Shown here one piece after another: positions 1-5,729 of a stretch of DNA of 5,729 nt. The notes under the pieces were generated by a model. The model was not told the origin of the DNA. It searched no databases and was given only the letters and a program-made list of their open reading frames with translations. This stretch comes from JAAFHS01 sp046049665. GTDB lineage: Bacteria > Pseudomonadota > Alphaproteobacteria > Rhodobacterales > Rhodobacteraceae. The stretch is taken from assembly GCA_046049665.1 (NCBI GenBank), contig JBJOQW010000149.1, forward strand, positions 1 to 5,729, given 5' to 3'. How positions within the stretch are numbered: the stretch's first letter is position 1; each line of letters begins with the position of its first letter. The position numbers were made by a program, and so were the translations under genes.

Positions 1-657
1 ATCTTTGCGGGGGCCACCGGCTGGGCCTTGCACATGGATGAAGCCTCGCGGCAGGGCGTGCTGGCCATCAGTGCGCTGCCTGTTGTCTTGCAGGTCGGGT
101 GTTTGCTGCTGCTGCACAGCCTTATGCAGTACTGGCTGCACCGTGCCGGGCATCAATGGGCCGTGCTGTGGCGTCTGCACCGCATTCACCATACGGATAC
201 CATGCTTGACGCAACAACCGGTCTGCGCCACCATCCCCTTGAAAGCGTGGTGGAATATATTCCGTTGCTGTGCCTGATACTGATCCTGACACCGTCTGCT
301 GCAGGCGTGCTGGGCTTTCTTGCGCTGAATATTGCCTTTGCGCTGTTTACCCACATGAACCCGGCATGCCTGCCCGCAAGGCTTGACCGCGCCTTGGCAC
401 ATTTCATCATGACCCCGCGCCTGCACCGTTTGCACCATTCCACATGGCAGCCTGAAACCGACACGAACTATGGCAATATCCTTGTGATCTGGGACCGCCT
501 GTTTGGCACCTTTCTGGCCGCACCTGATAACGTGCGCGCAGGATTTTTGCTTGGGCTGGACAGCTTTCCGGCGCAACAGGCGCAGGATCCCTTCGCGCTG
601 ATTGCCTCGGCCTTTCTGCCCGCTGATCCGGCTGGCGAAACGGCCAAACGCGACTAG
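1..657 (+). CDS. Sterol desaturase / fatty acid hydroxylase superfamily protein (5' partial)
   Basis: The frame is open from base 1 and ends at TAG 655-657, giving 218 visible residues; the true N-terminus lies outside the window. The histidine clusters typical of integral-membrane di-iron oxygenases are all present. Counting from base 1 they are HRAGH (HxxxH, 47-51), HRIHH (HxxHH, 60-64) and HRLHH (HxxHH, 142-146), with additional His at 77-78 and 118. The tail DTNYGNILVIWDRLFGT (154-170) is also typical of the family. Hydrophobic segments lie near 22-44 and 84-117, so the His clusters should face the cytoplasm and bind two irons. Members use O2 to hydroxylate or desaturate lipids, sterols or carotenoids. 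The substrate cannot be read from the sequence. TTG at 28 and ATG at 34 could be read as starts, but the open frame upstream and the usual N-terminal helices argue for a 5' truncation by the window edge. The gene converges on the TetR gene, and their stop codons overlap. Confidence 0.9.
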   Translation: MFAGATGWALHMDEASRQGVLAISALPVVLQVGCLLLLHSLMQYWLHRAGHQWAVLWRLHRIHHTDTMLDATTGLRHHPLESVVEYIPLLCLILILTPSAAGVLGFLALNIAFALFTHMNPACLPARLDRALAHFIMTPRLHRLHHSTWQPETDTNYGNILVIWDRLFGTFLAAPDNVRAGFLLGLDSFPAQQAQDPFALIASAFLPADPAGETAKRD

Positions 658-1241
658 GCAGGTGGCAGCACGCGGTTCAGGATGCGGGCCAGCGTGGCAT
701 CTCGTTCATCGGCCGGCAGGTTGGCGATACTGGACAGGCGCCCCGACGCCATCAGATCCGCCAGCCCATGTGCCATGGCCCAAGTGGCGCTGACATCAGC
801 CTGATCGGCAGTCGGCGAGACGGCCAGCACGCCGTCGTGCAGGTGCATGTAAGCCTCGCTTGCAACATTGCCCAGTTCGGGCGCAGCAAACGAAGGCCGG
901 TCGGATGAATGCATCAGCCGGAATAAGGCCGGGCGCGCGCTGGCAAAATCCACATAGCCAAGCCCCGCCGCAACCATCTGCGCGCGTGGCGTCTTGTCTG
1001 CCTGCGCCTCGCGCGCGGACTGCATTGCGCGGAACTGCCGGAACCCTTCGGCAGCAAGGGCCGTCAGCAGGCCATTCGCATCGCCAAAGTGATGTGCCGG
1101 GGCCGCGTGGCTGACCCCAGCCCGCTTGGCCACCGCCCGCAGGGAAAAGGCTTCGATCCCGCGCTCGGTCAGCTCTGCCTCGGCCGCCCGCAGCAAAGCC
1201 GCCCGCAGATCGCCGTGGTGATAGGGTTTTTCGTCACGCAT
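654..1241 (-). CDS. TetR/AcrR-family transcriptional regulator with WHG-type C-terminal domain
   Basis: A 195-residue protein, the usual length for TetR repressors. The N-terminal DNA-binding domain covers about residues 6-62: the opening PYHHGDLRAALLRAAEAEL is followed by the helix-turn-helix FSLRAVAKRAGVSHAAPAHHF (32-52). The C-terminal ligand/dimer domain carries TWAMAHGLADL (153-163), which resembles the WHG motif of TetR proteins of this subgroup (W154, H158, G159). I chose the ATG at 1241-1239 because the PYHHGDL opening normally follows within a few residues of the start. An in-frame TTG at 1277 would add 12 residues, but that TTG is itself part of a -35-like TTGACA in the operator. 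No strong ribosome binding site precedes 1241. The gene is divergent from the ABA4-like/7-TM pair, and two dyads lie in the shared gap. I infer autorepression and control of that pair; the ligand is unknown. Confidence 0.92.
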   Translation of the reverse strand: MRDEKPYHHGDLRAALLRAAEAELTERGIEAFSLRAVAKRAGVSHAAPAHHFGDANGLLTALAAEGFRQFRAMQSAREAQADKTPRAQMVAAGLGYVDFASARPALFRLMHSSDRPSFAAPELGNVASEAYMHLHDGVLAVSPTADQADVSATWAMAHGLADLMASGRLSSIANLPADERDATLARILNRVLPPA

Positions 1242-1250
1242 GCCGCAAGT

Positions 1251-1277
1251 GTTATCGGATGATCTTTGCGCTGTCAA
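1251..1277 (-). promoter_or_regulatory. Candidate TetR gene promoter
   Basis: On the minus strand TTGACA (1277-1272) is a perfect -35 hexamer in the left arm of operator 1. GATAAC (1256-1251) is a 4-of-6 match to a -10 box at a short 15-bp spacing. Transcription would start near 1244, only a few bases before the ATG at 1241, giving an almost leaderless message. This fits the lack of a ribosome binding site there. Confidence 0.4.
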
Positions 1278-1293
1278 AATATTATCTTGACAG
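1271..1293. promoter_or_regulatory. Operator 1: 23-bp inverted repeat in the divergent promoter region
   Basis: The two arms CTGTCAA (1271-1277) and TTGACAG (1287-1293) are perfect inverted copies. The central part (AAATATTATC) continues the symmetry with mismatches at only one base pair on each side plus the centre, so 20 of 23 positions are symmetric. This is typical of a TetR dimer site. It lies between the TetR gene start (1241) and the ABA4-like gene start (1347). Each arm holds a consensus -35 hexamer TTGACA, one per strand, so a bound repressor would block both promoters. That the local TetR binds here is inferred from position. Confidence 0.8.
1287..1292 (+). promoter_or_regulatory. 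Candidate -35 box of the ABA4-like/7-TM operon
   Basis: TTGACA is a perfect sigma-70-type -35 hexamer 55 bp upstream of the ATG at 1347, inside the right arm of operator 1. No convincing -10 lies at the ideal 16-18 bp spacing. The best nearby match is CCTTAT (1312-1317, 19-bp spacer, 3 of 6), so the exact promoter is uncertain. Confidence 0.45.
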
Positions 1294-1313
1294 TGGATAG
1301 ATATCGCAGCACC

Positions 1314-1336
1314 TTATCCTGACAGTGACAAGATAA
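1314..1336. promoter_or_regulatory. Operator 2: 23-bp inverted repeat overlapping the ABA4-like leader
   Basis: The half-sites TTATCCTGACA (1314-1324) and TGACAAGATAA (1326-1336) are inverted around G1325, following the pattern TTATCYTGWCA-n-TGWCARGATAA, with 18 of 23 positions symmetric. The block repeats, in direct orientation and 32 bp further on, the sequence at 1282-1304 (18 of 23 bases identical), which overlaps the right arm of operator 1. The shared half-site is TTATCTTGACAG. The 32-bp distance is about three helical turns, so two repressor dimers could bind the same face of the DNA. The right edge touches the AAAGG ribosome binding site of the downstream gene. Confidence 0.75.
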
Positions 1337-1339
1337 AGG
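1335..1339 (+). promoter_or_regulatory. Ribosome binding site of the ABA4-like gene
   Basis: AAAGG lies 7 nt before the ATG at 1347 and supports that start over the in-frame ATG at 1362. It overlaps the end of operator 2. Confidence 0.6.
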
Positions 1340-1346
1340 CTCGCCG

Positions 1347-1784
1347 ATGACACCCGACACCATGTTTCAAATCGCCAACCCCATTGCCATGCTGGGCTGG
1401 ATTGCGCTGATCCTTGCCCCGCTTGCGCCGCGCATCACTGACATGACCGCGCATTTCATCATCCCGATGCTGATGTCGCTGGCCTATAGCGCGCTGATCC
1501 TTGGCTATTGGTCCGGGGCCACGGGCGGCTACAGCACCCTGCCCGATGTGATGGCACTGTTCACCGATCCGCATATCGCCCTTGCTGGCTGGGTGCATTA
1601 CCTGGCGTTTGACCTGTTTGTCGGTGCCTGGGCCACCCGCACCGCCCGCGCAGCAAACATCCCGCACTTGCTGGTAGTGCCCCACCTTGCGCTGATCTTT
1701 CTGTTCGGCCCGGCCGGGTTCCTGACCTTTTACGCCATGCTGGCCGCATTCCGCCGCACCACCCTGACCGGAGCATCAACATGA
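1347..1784 (+). CDS. ABA4-like (DUF4281) family integral membrane protein
   Basis: A 145-residue, very hydrophobic protein with about four membrane helices (roughly 7-27, 37-55, 77-97 and 107-134). The features I recognise as ABA4-like are the opening FQIANPIAMLGWIALILAP, the motif GWVHYLAFDLFVGAW (81-95, with W82, H84, Y85, D89 and G93) and the closing LFLFGPAG-like block (GPAG at 121-124). In plants ABA4 is a plastid membrane protein needed for neoxanthin formation from violaxanthin; cyanobacterial and proteobacterial homologues have no settled function that I know of. It lacks the plant transit peptide, and its length covers only the core domain. It is the first gene of a probable two-gene operon, overlapping the next gene by four bases, and lies behind two TetR-type operators. 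Family assignment is fairly firm. A carotenoid-related role is only inferred. Confidence 0.85.
   Translation: MTPDTMFQIANPIAMLGWIALILAPLAPRITDMTAHFIIPMLMSLAYSALILGYWSGATGGYSTLPDVMALFTDPHIALAGWVHYLAFDLFVGAWATRTARAANIPHLLVVPHLALIFLFGPAGFLTFYAMLAAFRRTTLTGAST
1770..1773 (+). promoter_or_regulatory. Ribosome binding site of the 7-TM gene
   Basis: GGAG lies 7 nt before the ATG at 1781, inside the last codons of the ABA4-like gene. With the ATGA overlap it supports this start and translational coupling. Confidence 0.6.
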
Positions 1785-2596
1785 CCGCCCTTCCCCTGTC
1801 GCCCCCCCGCAGCCGCATGTGGCTTGACGCCCCCGCATTTACCGGCCTTGCCTTGTTCATTGCCATCACTGCCCTGCCCCTGCTGGCCGCAGCACTGATT
1901 GACAACCGCGAATTTCTGCACGCCCCCGTCTGGCAAAAGCCGCTGCAATTCCATCTGGCGCTGGCCATCTACCTGATCACGCTGGCCTTCTTTGCCCGCT
2001 TTATGCCCGCTGGCATGACAAGCCGCCGCTGGCGCATTTATGCAGGCGTGGTTTGCTTTTGCATCCTGGCCGAACTCGTCTGGGTCGGCGGGGCCGCAAG
2101 CTATGCCACTGCATCACATTTCAACGTGGATGATGCGGTGATGGGCACAATCTACGGCTTGATGGGCGTTTTCGCCGTCATCCTGACATCGGCCAGCGCC
2201 GCCATCGGCATTGCCATCTGGCGCAACCCGCACACCGGCCTGCCCCCCGCCCTGCACCTGTCCGTCGCTCTTGGCCTGATCCTGACCTTCGTGCTGACGC
2301 TGATCGCCGCTGGCACCATGTCCTCCATGCCCGGCCACCACATAGGCACGCCCGTCACCCATGCCGCCGTCCCCATCCTTGGATGGTCACGCGAGGTGGG
2401 TGATCTGCGCGTCGCCCACTTCTTTGCCACCCATGCCCTGCATGTGATTCCCGTTGTTGGCCTACTTTCGCTGCCCCTTGCCCCCACCACTGGCCGCAGC
2501 CTTGTGCTGGCCGCAAGTGCCGCCTTTTGCGCCCTTGTCGCCTTTGCCATGTGGCATGCGTTTCAGGGCCAGCCTTTCCTGCCTTTGCCCGGCTAA
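1781..2596 (+). CDS. Seven-helix integral membrane protein of unknown function
   Basis: A 271-residue protein that I cannot assign to a named function. Hydrophobic segments lie near residues 20-40, 57-75, 85-106, 120-147, 158-179, 211-231 and 240-260, giving about seven membrane helices. Motifs that look conserved are VWQKPLQFHLALAIYLITL (50-68), with W51, K53, P54 and F57, and DLRVAHFFATHALHVIPVVG (208-227), with H213, H218 and H221. PGHHIGTP (184-191) sits in a loop before the latter. From memory, proteins with the W-x-KP-x-KF and HF-x-x-HALQ-x-x-P patterns occur in many bacteria as uncharacterised membrane proteins. The repeated His in membrane segments could bind haem or a metal, but no known haem-binding signature is evident. 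It starts inside the stop of the ABA4-like gene (ATGA), so the two products are probably made together and may form a complex. Transport, redox and lipid-modifying roles all remain open. Confidence 0.8.
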   Translation: MTALPLSPPRSRMWLDAPAFTGLALFIAITALPLLAAALIDNREFLHAPVWQKPLQFHLALAIYLITLAFFARFMPAGMTSRRWRIYAGVVCFCILAELVWVGGAASYATASHFNVDDAVMGTIYGLMGVFAVILTSASAAIGIAIWRNPHTGLPPALHLSVALGLILTFVLTLIAAGTMSSMPGHHIGTPVTHAAVPILGWSREVGDLRVAHFFATHALHVIPVVGLLSLPLAPTTGRSLVLAASAAFCALVAFAMWHAFQGQPFLPLPG

Positions 2597-2656
2597 TCCG
2601 CTTTTCCTTGGGCCTCTGGCGCGCTAAACACCCGCAAACCTTGCAGGATGCCCGCG
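2597..2656 (+). other. Short gap before valS
   Basis: Sixty bases between the 7-TM gene stop and the preferred valS start. I see no convincing rho-independent terminator (only a 4-bp stem, GCAA/TTGC, at 2634-2644) and no clear -35/-10 pair. valS may be read in part from upstream, or from a weak promoter I cannot identify. Confidence 0.4.
2645..2648 (+). promoter_or_regulatory. Ribosome binding site deciding the valS start
   Basis: AGGA at 2645-2648 is 8 nt from the ATG at 2657. It directly abuts and overlaps the ATG at 2648, too close to serve that codon, and is 14 nt from the ATG at 2663, which is rather far. The start at 2657 is therefore preferred. Confidence 0.6.
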
Positions 2657-5600
2657 ATGCCCATGGAAAAGACCTTTCAACCGACCGAGGCCGAGGCCCG
2701 CATTTCCGCAAAATGGATCGCGGACAAGGCCTTTGCCGCCGGGGCCAATGCGAAACCCGGCGCGCCTGCCTTCTCCGTGATGATCCCGCCGCCCAACGTG
2801 ACGGGCAGCCTGCACATCGGCCACGCATTCAACAACACCCTGCAGGATATTCTTGTCCGCTGGCACCGCATGCGCGGGCATGATGTTCTGTGGCAGCCCG
2901 GCACCGATCACGCCGGTATCGCCACGCAGATGGTGACGGAACGTGAGATGGCCCTGAGCCAGGAACCCACCCGCCGCGACATGGGCCGCGAAAAATTCAC
3001 CGCCCGCGTCTGGCAGCAAAAGGTCAAATCGCGCGGCACGATCATTGGGCAGTTGCAGCGGCTTGGGGCAAGCTGTGACTGGGACCGCGAGGCATTCACC
3101 ATGTCTGGCGCGCCCGGTGCGCCAGCGGGCGAAGAGGGCAACTTCCACGATGCCGTCATCAAGGTGTTCGTCGACCTTTACAACAAGGGCCTGATCTATC
3201 GCGGCAAGCGTCTGGTCAACTGGGACCCGCATTTCGAAACCGCGATTTCCGATCTGGAGGTCGAGAATATCGAAGTCGCGGGCCACATGTGGCACTTCAA
3301 ATACCGTCTCGCGGGCGGGGAAACCTATGAATACGTGGAGCGTGATGCCGAAGGCAACGTGACCCTGCGTGAGGTCCGCGATTACATCAGCATCGCCACC
3401 ACCCGCCCCGAAACCATGCTGGGCGATGGCGCGGTGGCCGTGCATCCCTCCGACAGCCGCTATGCGCCCATCGTGGGCAAGATGGTGCACCTGCCGCTGT
3501 GCGACCGTCTGATCCCCATCATCACCGATGAATACCCCGATCCCACCTTCGGCTCGGGTGCCGTCAAGATCACCGGCGCGCATGATTTCAACGATTATGC
3601 CGTCGCCAAACGCGCGAACCTGCCCTGCTACCGCCTGATGGACACGCGCGGAAACATGCGCGCCGATGGTGCGCCCTATGCGCAGGCCGTTGAGCGTGCC
3701 CGCGAAATCGCCGCCGGGTCGCCCACGACTGAGTCGGAGGTTGATACCCTCAACCTCGTCCCCGAAAAATACCGGGGCTTGGATCGGTTCGAGGCGCGCA
3801 AACAGGTTGTGGCCGATATCAACGCGGCGGGTCTGGCAGTGACGGTGCTGGTCAAGGAACTGGACGAGGAAACCGGCAGCGAACACCTGCGGCTGGAGCC
3901 AGTGGTCGAGTCGAAGAAGATCATGCAGCCCTTCGGGGACCGGTCGAAAGTGGTGATCGAGCCGATGCTGACGGATCAATGGTTCGTCGATACCGCCAAG
4001 ATCGTGGAACCGGCATTGGAGGCCGTGCGCACGGGTGCAACCAAGATCATCCCGGAGTCGGGCGAGAAGACCTATTACCACTGGCTGGAAAACATCGAGC
4101 CCTGGTGCATCAGCCGCCAGCTGTGGTGGGGGCACCAGATTCCGGTTTGGTATGGGCCTGCTTTGGACGCTTTCGAAAATGGCAGCTCGGGGACGTTCGA
4201 AACCGTGCCGTTCTGTGCCGCCAACGAAACTGAAGCAGCAAAGATCGCGGCAGATTACTACGGCCCACAGATAGAACTGGTGTTTCCCCATGACGACGCA
4301 TGGGCAACAATCTCAGACGGCGTTCCGGCTGCGTTGCGTGACAATAGGGGGAAACAAATCGCTTGCCTCTACCGCGACCCCGACGTCCTCGACACATGGT
4401 TCTCCTCCGGCCTTTGGCCCATCGGCACCTTAGGTTGGCCCGACAACACCCCGGAATTGCAGAAATACTTCCCCACCTCTGTCCTCGTCACCGGGCAGGA
4501 TATCCTGTTCTTCTGGGTCGCCCGGATGATGATGATGCAGTTGGCCGTCTTGGATCAAAAAAAGCCAGTCAAGGAACGCATCCCCTTCCACACCGTCTAC
4601 CTGCACGGCCTTGTGCGTGATGCCAAGGGCAAGAAAATGTCCAAATCCCTCGGCAACGTTGTTGACCCGCTGGAGGTCATCGACGAATTCGGCGCCGATG
4701 CCCTGCGCTTTGCCAATGCCGCCATGGCATCGCTTGGCGGCACCCTGAAACTCGATACCGCCCGCATCGCAGGCTACCGCAACTTTGGCACCAAACTCTG
4801 GAACGCCTGCCGTTTCGCCGAAATGAACGGCGTCTGGGAAGGCCATGCCACCGGCCCCGCGCCCCAGCCCACCGCCACGGTGAACAAATGGATCATGGGC
4901 GAGGCCGCCAAAACCTTGGCGGAGGTGAACGAGGCCTTGGAAACCTACCGCTTCGATAATGCCGCCGATGCCCTCTATAAATTCGTCTGGGGCCGCGTCT
5001 GCGACTGGTATGTCGAATTCGCCAAACCCCTGTTCGACGGCCCCCATGCCACTGAGACGCGCCAGACCATGGCCTGGGTGCTGGATCAATGCATGATCCT
5101 GCTGCACCCCATCATGCCCTTCATCACCGAAGAGTTGTGGCAAACTACCGGCCAACGGCAAAAGATGCTGGTCCATACCGACTGGCCCACCCTGCCTGCC
5201 ACCCTGATCAACCGGGCGGCAGATGTGGAAATGACATGGGTCACCACCCTGATTGATGATATCCGCTCTGCCCGCGCGCAGGTACGCGTGCCGGTTGGGC
5301 TGAAGCTGCACATGGTCCACACCGGCATGACGGCAGACGCGCGGGGCTACTGGACCCGTAACGAAACCCTGATCCAGCGCCTTGCCCGCGTGGAATCGCT
5401 GACCGAAGCCCCCACGCCCAAGGGGGCTATCACCGTGCCCGCCGAAGGGGCCACCTTTGCCATCCCATTAGCCGGTATCATCGACGTAGCCGAGGAAAAG
5501 GCCCGCCTTTCCAAGGCCATGGAAAAGCTGAACAAGGAAATCGCAGGCCTGTCCGGCCGCCTGAAAAACCCCAACTTCGCGGCCTCTGCCCCCGAAGATG

Positions 5601-5692
5601 TGGTTGCCGAGGCGCAAGCGAATCTTGAGGCCCGCCAAGCCGAAGCCGCCCAACTGCAGGCCGCCCTCACCCGCCTTGCCGAAATCGGCTGA
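2657..5692 (+). CDS. valS: Valyl-tRNA synthetase (class I)
   Basis: A 1011-residue cytoplasmic enzyme that charges tRNA-Val with valine using ATP. Counting from 2657, the catalytic HIGH motif is at 53-56 in PPPNVTGSLHIGH, and KMSKS is at 660-664. The CP1 editing domain, which clears Thr-tRNA-Val, carries ATTRPETMLGD (from 247) and AHDFNDY (308-314). Other signature blocks are WCISRQLWWGHQIPVW (483-498), DVLDTWFSSGLWP (from 576) and the tRNA-binding anticodon domain that follows KMSKS. The last 65 or so residues, from DVAEEKARLSKAMEKLNKEI, form the C-terminal coiled coil typical of ValRS. All key motifs are intact. About 75 residues separate IPVWYG from DVLDTW, more than the roughly 30 I recall for E. 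coli, consistent with lineage-specific insertion. The start at 2657 is chosen from ribosome-binding-site spacing; 2648 (three more residues) and 2663 are alternatives. It is probably an essential single-copy gene. Confidence 0.97.
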   Translation: MPMEKTFQPTEAEARISAKWIADKAFAAGANAKPGAPAFSVMIPPPNVTGSLHIGHAFNNTLQDILVRWHRMRGHDVLWQPGTDHAGIATQMVTEREMALSQEPTRRDMGREKFTARVWQQKVKSRGTIIGQLQRLGASCDWDREAFTMSGAPGAPAGEEGNFHDAVIKVFVDLYNKGLIYRGKRLVNWDPHFETAISDLEVENIEVAGHMWHFKYRLAGGETYEYVERDAEGNVTLREVRDYISIATTRPETMLGDGAVAVHPSDSRYAPIVGKMVHLPLCDRLIPIITDEYPDPTFGSGAVKITGAHDFNDYAVAKRANLPCYRLMDTRGNMRADGAPYAQAVERAREIAAGSPTTESEVDTLNLVPEKYRGLDRFEARKQVVADINAAGLAVTVLVKELDEETGSEHLRLEPVVESKKIMQPFGDRSKVVIEPMLTDQWFVDTAKIVEPALEAVRTGATKIIPESGEKTYYHWLENIEPWCISRQLWWGHQIPVWYGPALDAFENGSSGTFETVPFCAANETEAAKIAADYYGPQIELVFPHDDAWATISDGVPAALRDNRGKQIACLYRDPDVLDTWFSSGLWPIGTLGWPDNTPELQKYFPTSVLVTGQDILFFWVARMMMMQLAVLDQKKPVKERIPFHTVYLHGLVRDAKGKKMSKSLGNVVDPLEVIDEFGADALRFANAAMASLGGTLKLDTARIAGYRNFGTKLWNACRFAEMNGVWEGHATGPAPQPTATVNKWIMGEAAKTLAEVNEALETYRFDNAADALYKFVWGRVCDWYVEFAKPLFDGPHATETRQTMAWVLDQCMILLHPIMPFITEELWQTTGQRQKMLVHTDWPTLPATLINRAADVEMTWVTTLIDDIRSARAQVRVPVGLKLHMVHTGMTADARGYWTRNETLIQRLARVESLTEAPTPKGAITVPAEGATFAIPLAGIIDVAEEKARLSKAMEKLNKEIAGLSGRLKNPNFAASAPEDVVAEAQANLEARQAEAAQLQAALTRLAEIG

Positions 5693-5699
5693 TTTCATC

Positions 5700-5729
5700 C
5701 GTCTAAAAATATCCTCGGGGGGGTGAGGA
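5700..5729 (+). terminator. A-rich stretch plus G-run hairpin after valS (truncated by window edge)
   Basis: Eight bases after the valS stop begins CGTCTAAAAATAT, followed by TCCTC (5712-5716), seven G and a T, then GAGGA (5725-5729). The TCCTC and GAGGA arms can pair as a 5-bp stem with an 8-base loop. No U-tract is visible because the window ends there, so a terminator role is only possible. From memory, similar AAAAATATCCTC-G-run strings recur after genes in Rhodobacteraceae, so this may be one copy of a dispersed intergenic element. Confidence 0.4.

Noticed and set aside
1..657. Calling the first gene crtZ (beta-carotene hydroxylase)
   Set aside because: The His-box pattern is shared by the whole superfamily. 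With the N-terminus missing, the sequence gives nothing specific to carotenoid substrates.
860..1114. Plus-strand open frame inside the TetR gene
   Set aside because: Antisense to the clear helix-turn-helix coding region, with no ribosome binding site or family features.
1561..1968. Minus-strand open frames across the ABA4-like/7-TM junction
   Set aside because: Arg/Gly-rich products with no domains, opposite two well-supported membrane protein genes.
2634..2644. Small inverted repeat GCAA-ACC-TTGC before valS as a terminator
   Set aside because: Only a 4-bp stem with a 3-base loop and no T-run, too weak to call.
2624..4291. Long open frame (555 codons) on the minus strand opposite valS
   Set aside because: It is antisense to an unmistakable valS reading frame. 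It is rich in Gly, His, Arg and Asp with no recognisable domain, as expected from a shadow of a GC-rich gene.
4430..5320. Open frame (296 codons) on the minus strand opposite the 3' half of valS
   Set aside because: Low-complexity Gly/His/Asp/Gln composition and no motif; it mirrors valS codon bias.

Overview
The window is a 5.7-kb chromosomal segment, most likely from an alphaproteobacterium of the family Rhodobacteraceae or a close relative. This rests on the high GC content (about 60% in the stretches I counted), on a valyl-tRNA synthetase whose wording matches what I remember of that family, and on compact gene packing. No insertion sequence, CRISPR array, tRNA or rRNA was recognised. No stretch longer than 300 bases lacks a gene.

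Layout. (1) Bases 1-657 (+) hold the 3' part of a membrane di-iron hydroxylase/desaturase of the sterol desaturase/fatty acid hydroxylase superfamily. Its start lies outside the window. (2) Bases 654-1241 (-) encode a TetR-family repressor with a WHG-type C-terminal domain. It converges on gene 1, and the two stop codons share the palindrome CTAG. (3) Bases 1242-1346 are the divergent control region. It holds two clear dyad operators about three helical turns apart, and both candidate -35 boxes lie inside the first one. (4) Bases 1347-1784 (+) encode a small ABA4-like (DUF4281) membrane protein. (5) Bases 1781-2596 (+) encode a seven-helix membrane protein of unknown function that overlaps gene 4 by ATGA, so the two are translationally coupled. 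(6) Bases 2657-5692 (+) hold complete valS, a housekeeping gene. (7) The last 37 bases hold an A-rich stretch and a G-run hairpin cut by the window edge.

How the parts fit. The TetR protein probably represses itself and the ABA4-like/7-TM pair in response to a small ligand. ABA4 in plants is needed for making neoxanthin, a carotenoid, and the first gene belongs to a superfamily that also includes carotenoid and lipid hydroxylases. A role in membrane lipid or isoprenoid/carotenoid modification is therefore a reasonable but unproven guess. The TetR/ABA4-like/7-TM cassette is the only part that could be a little-described system. valS looks like an ordinary neighbour.
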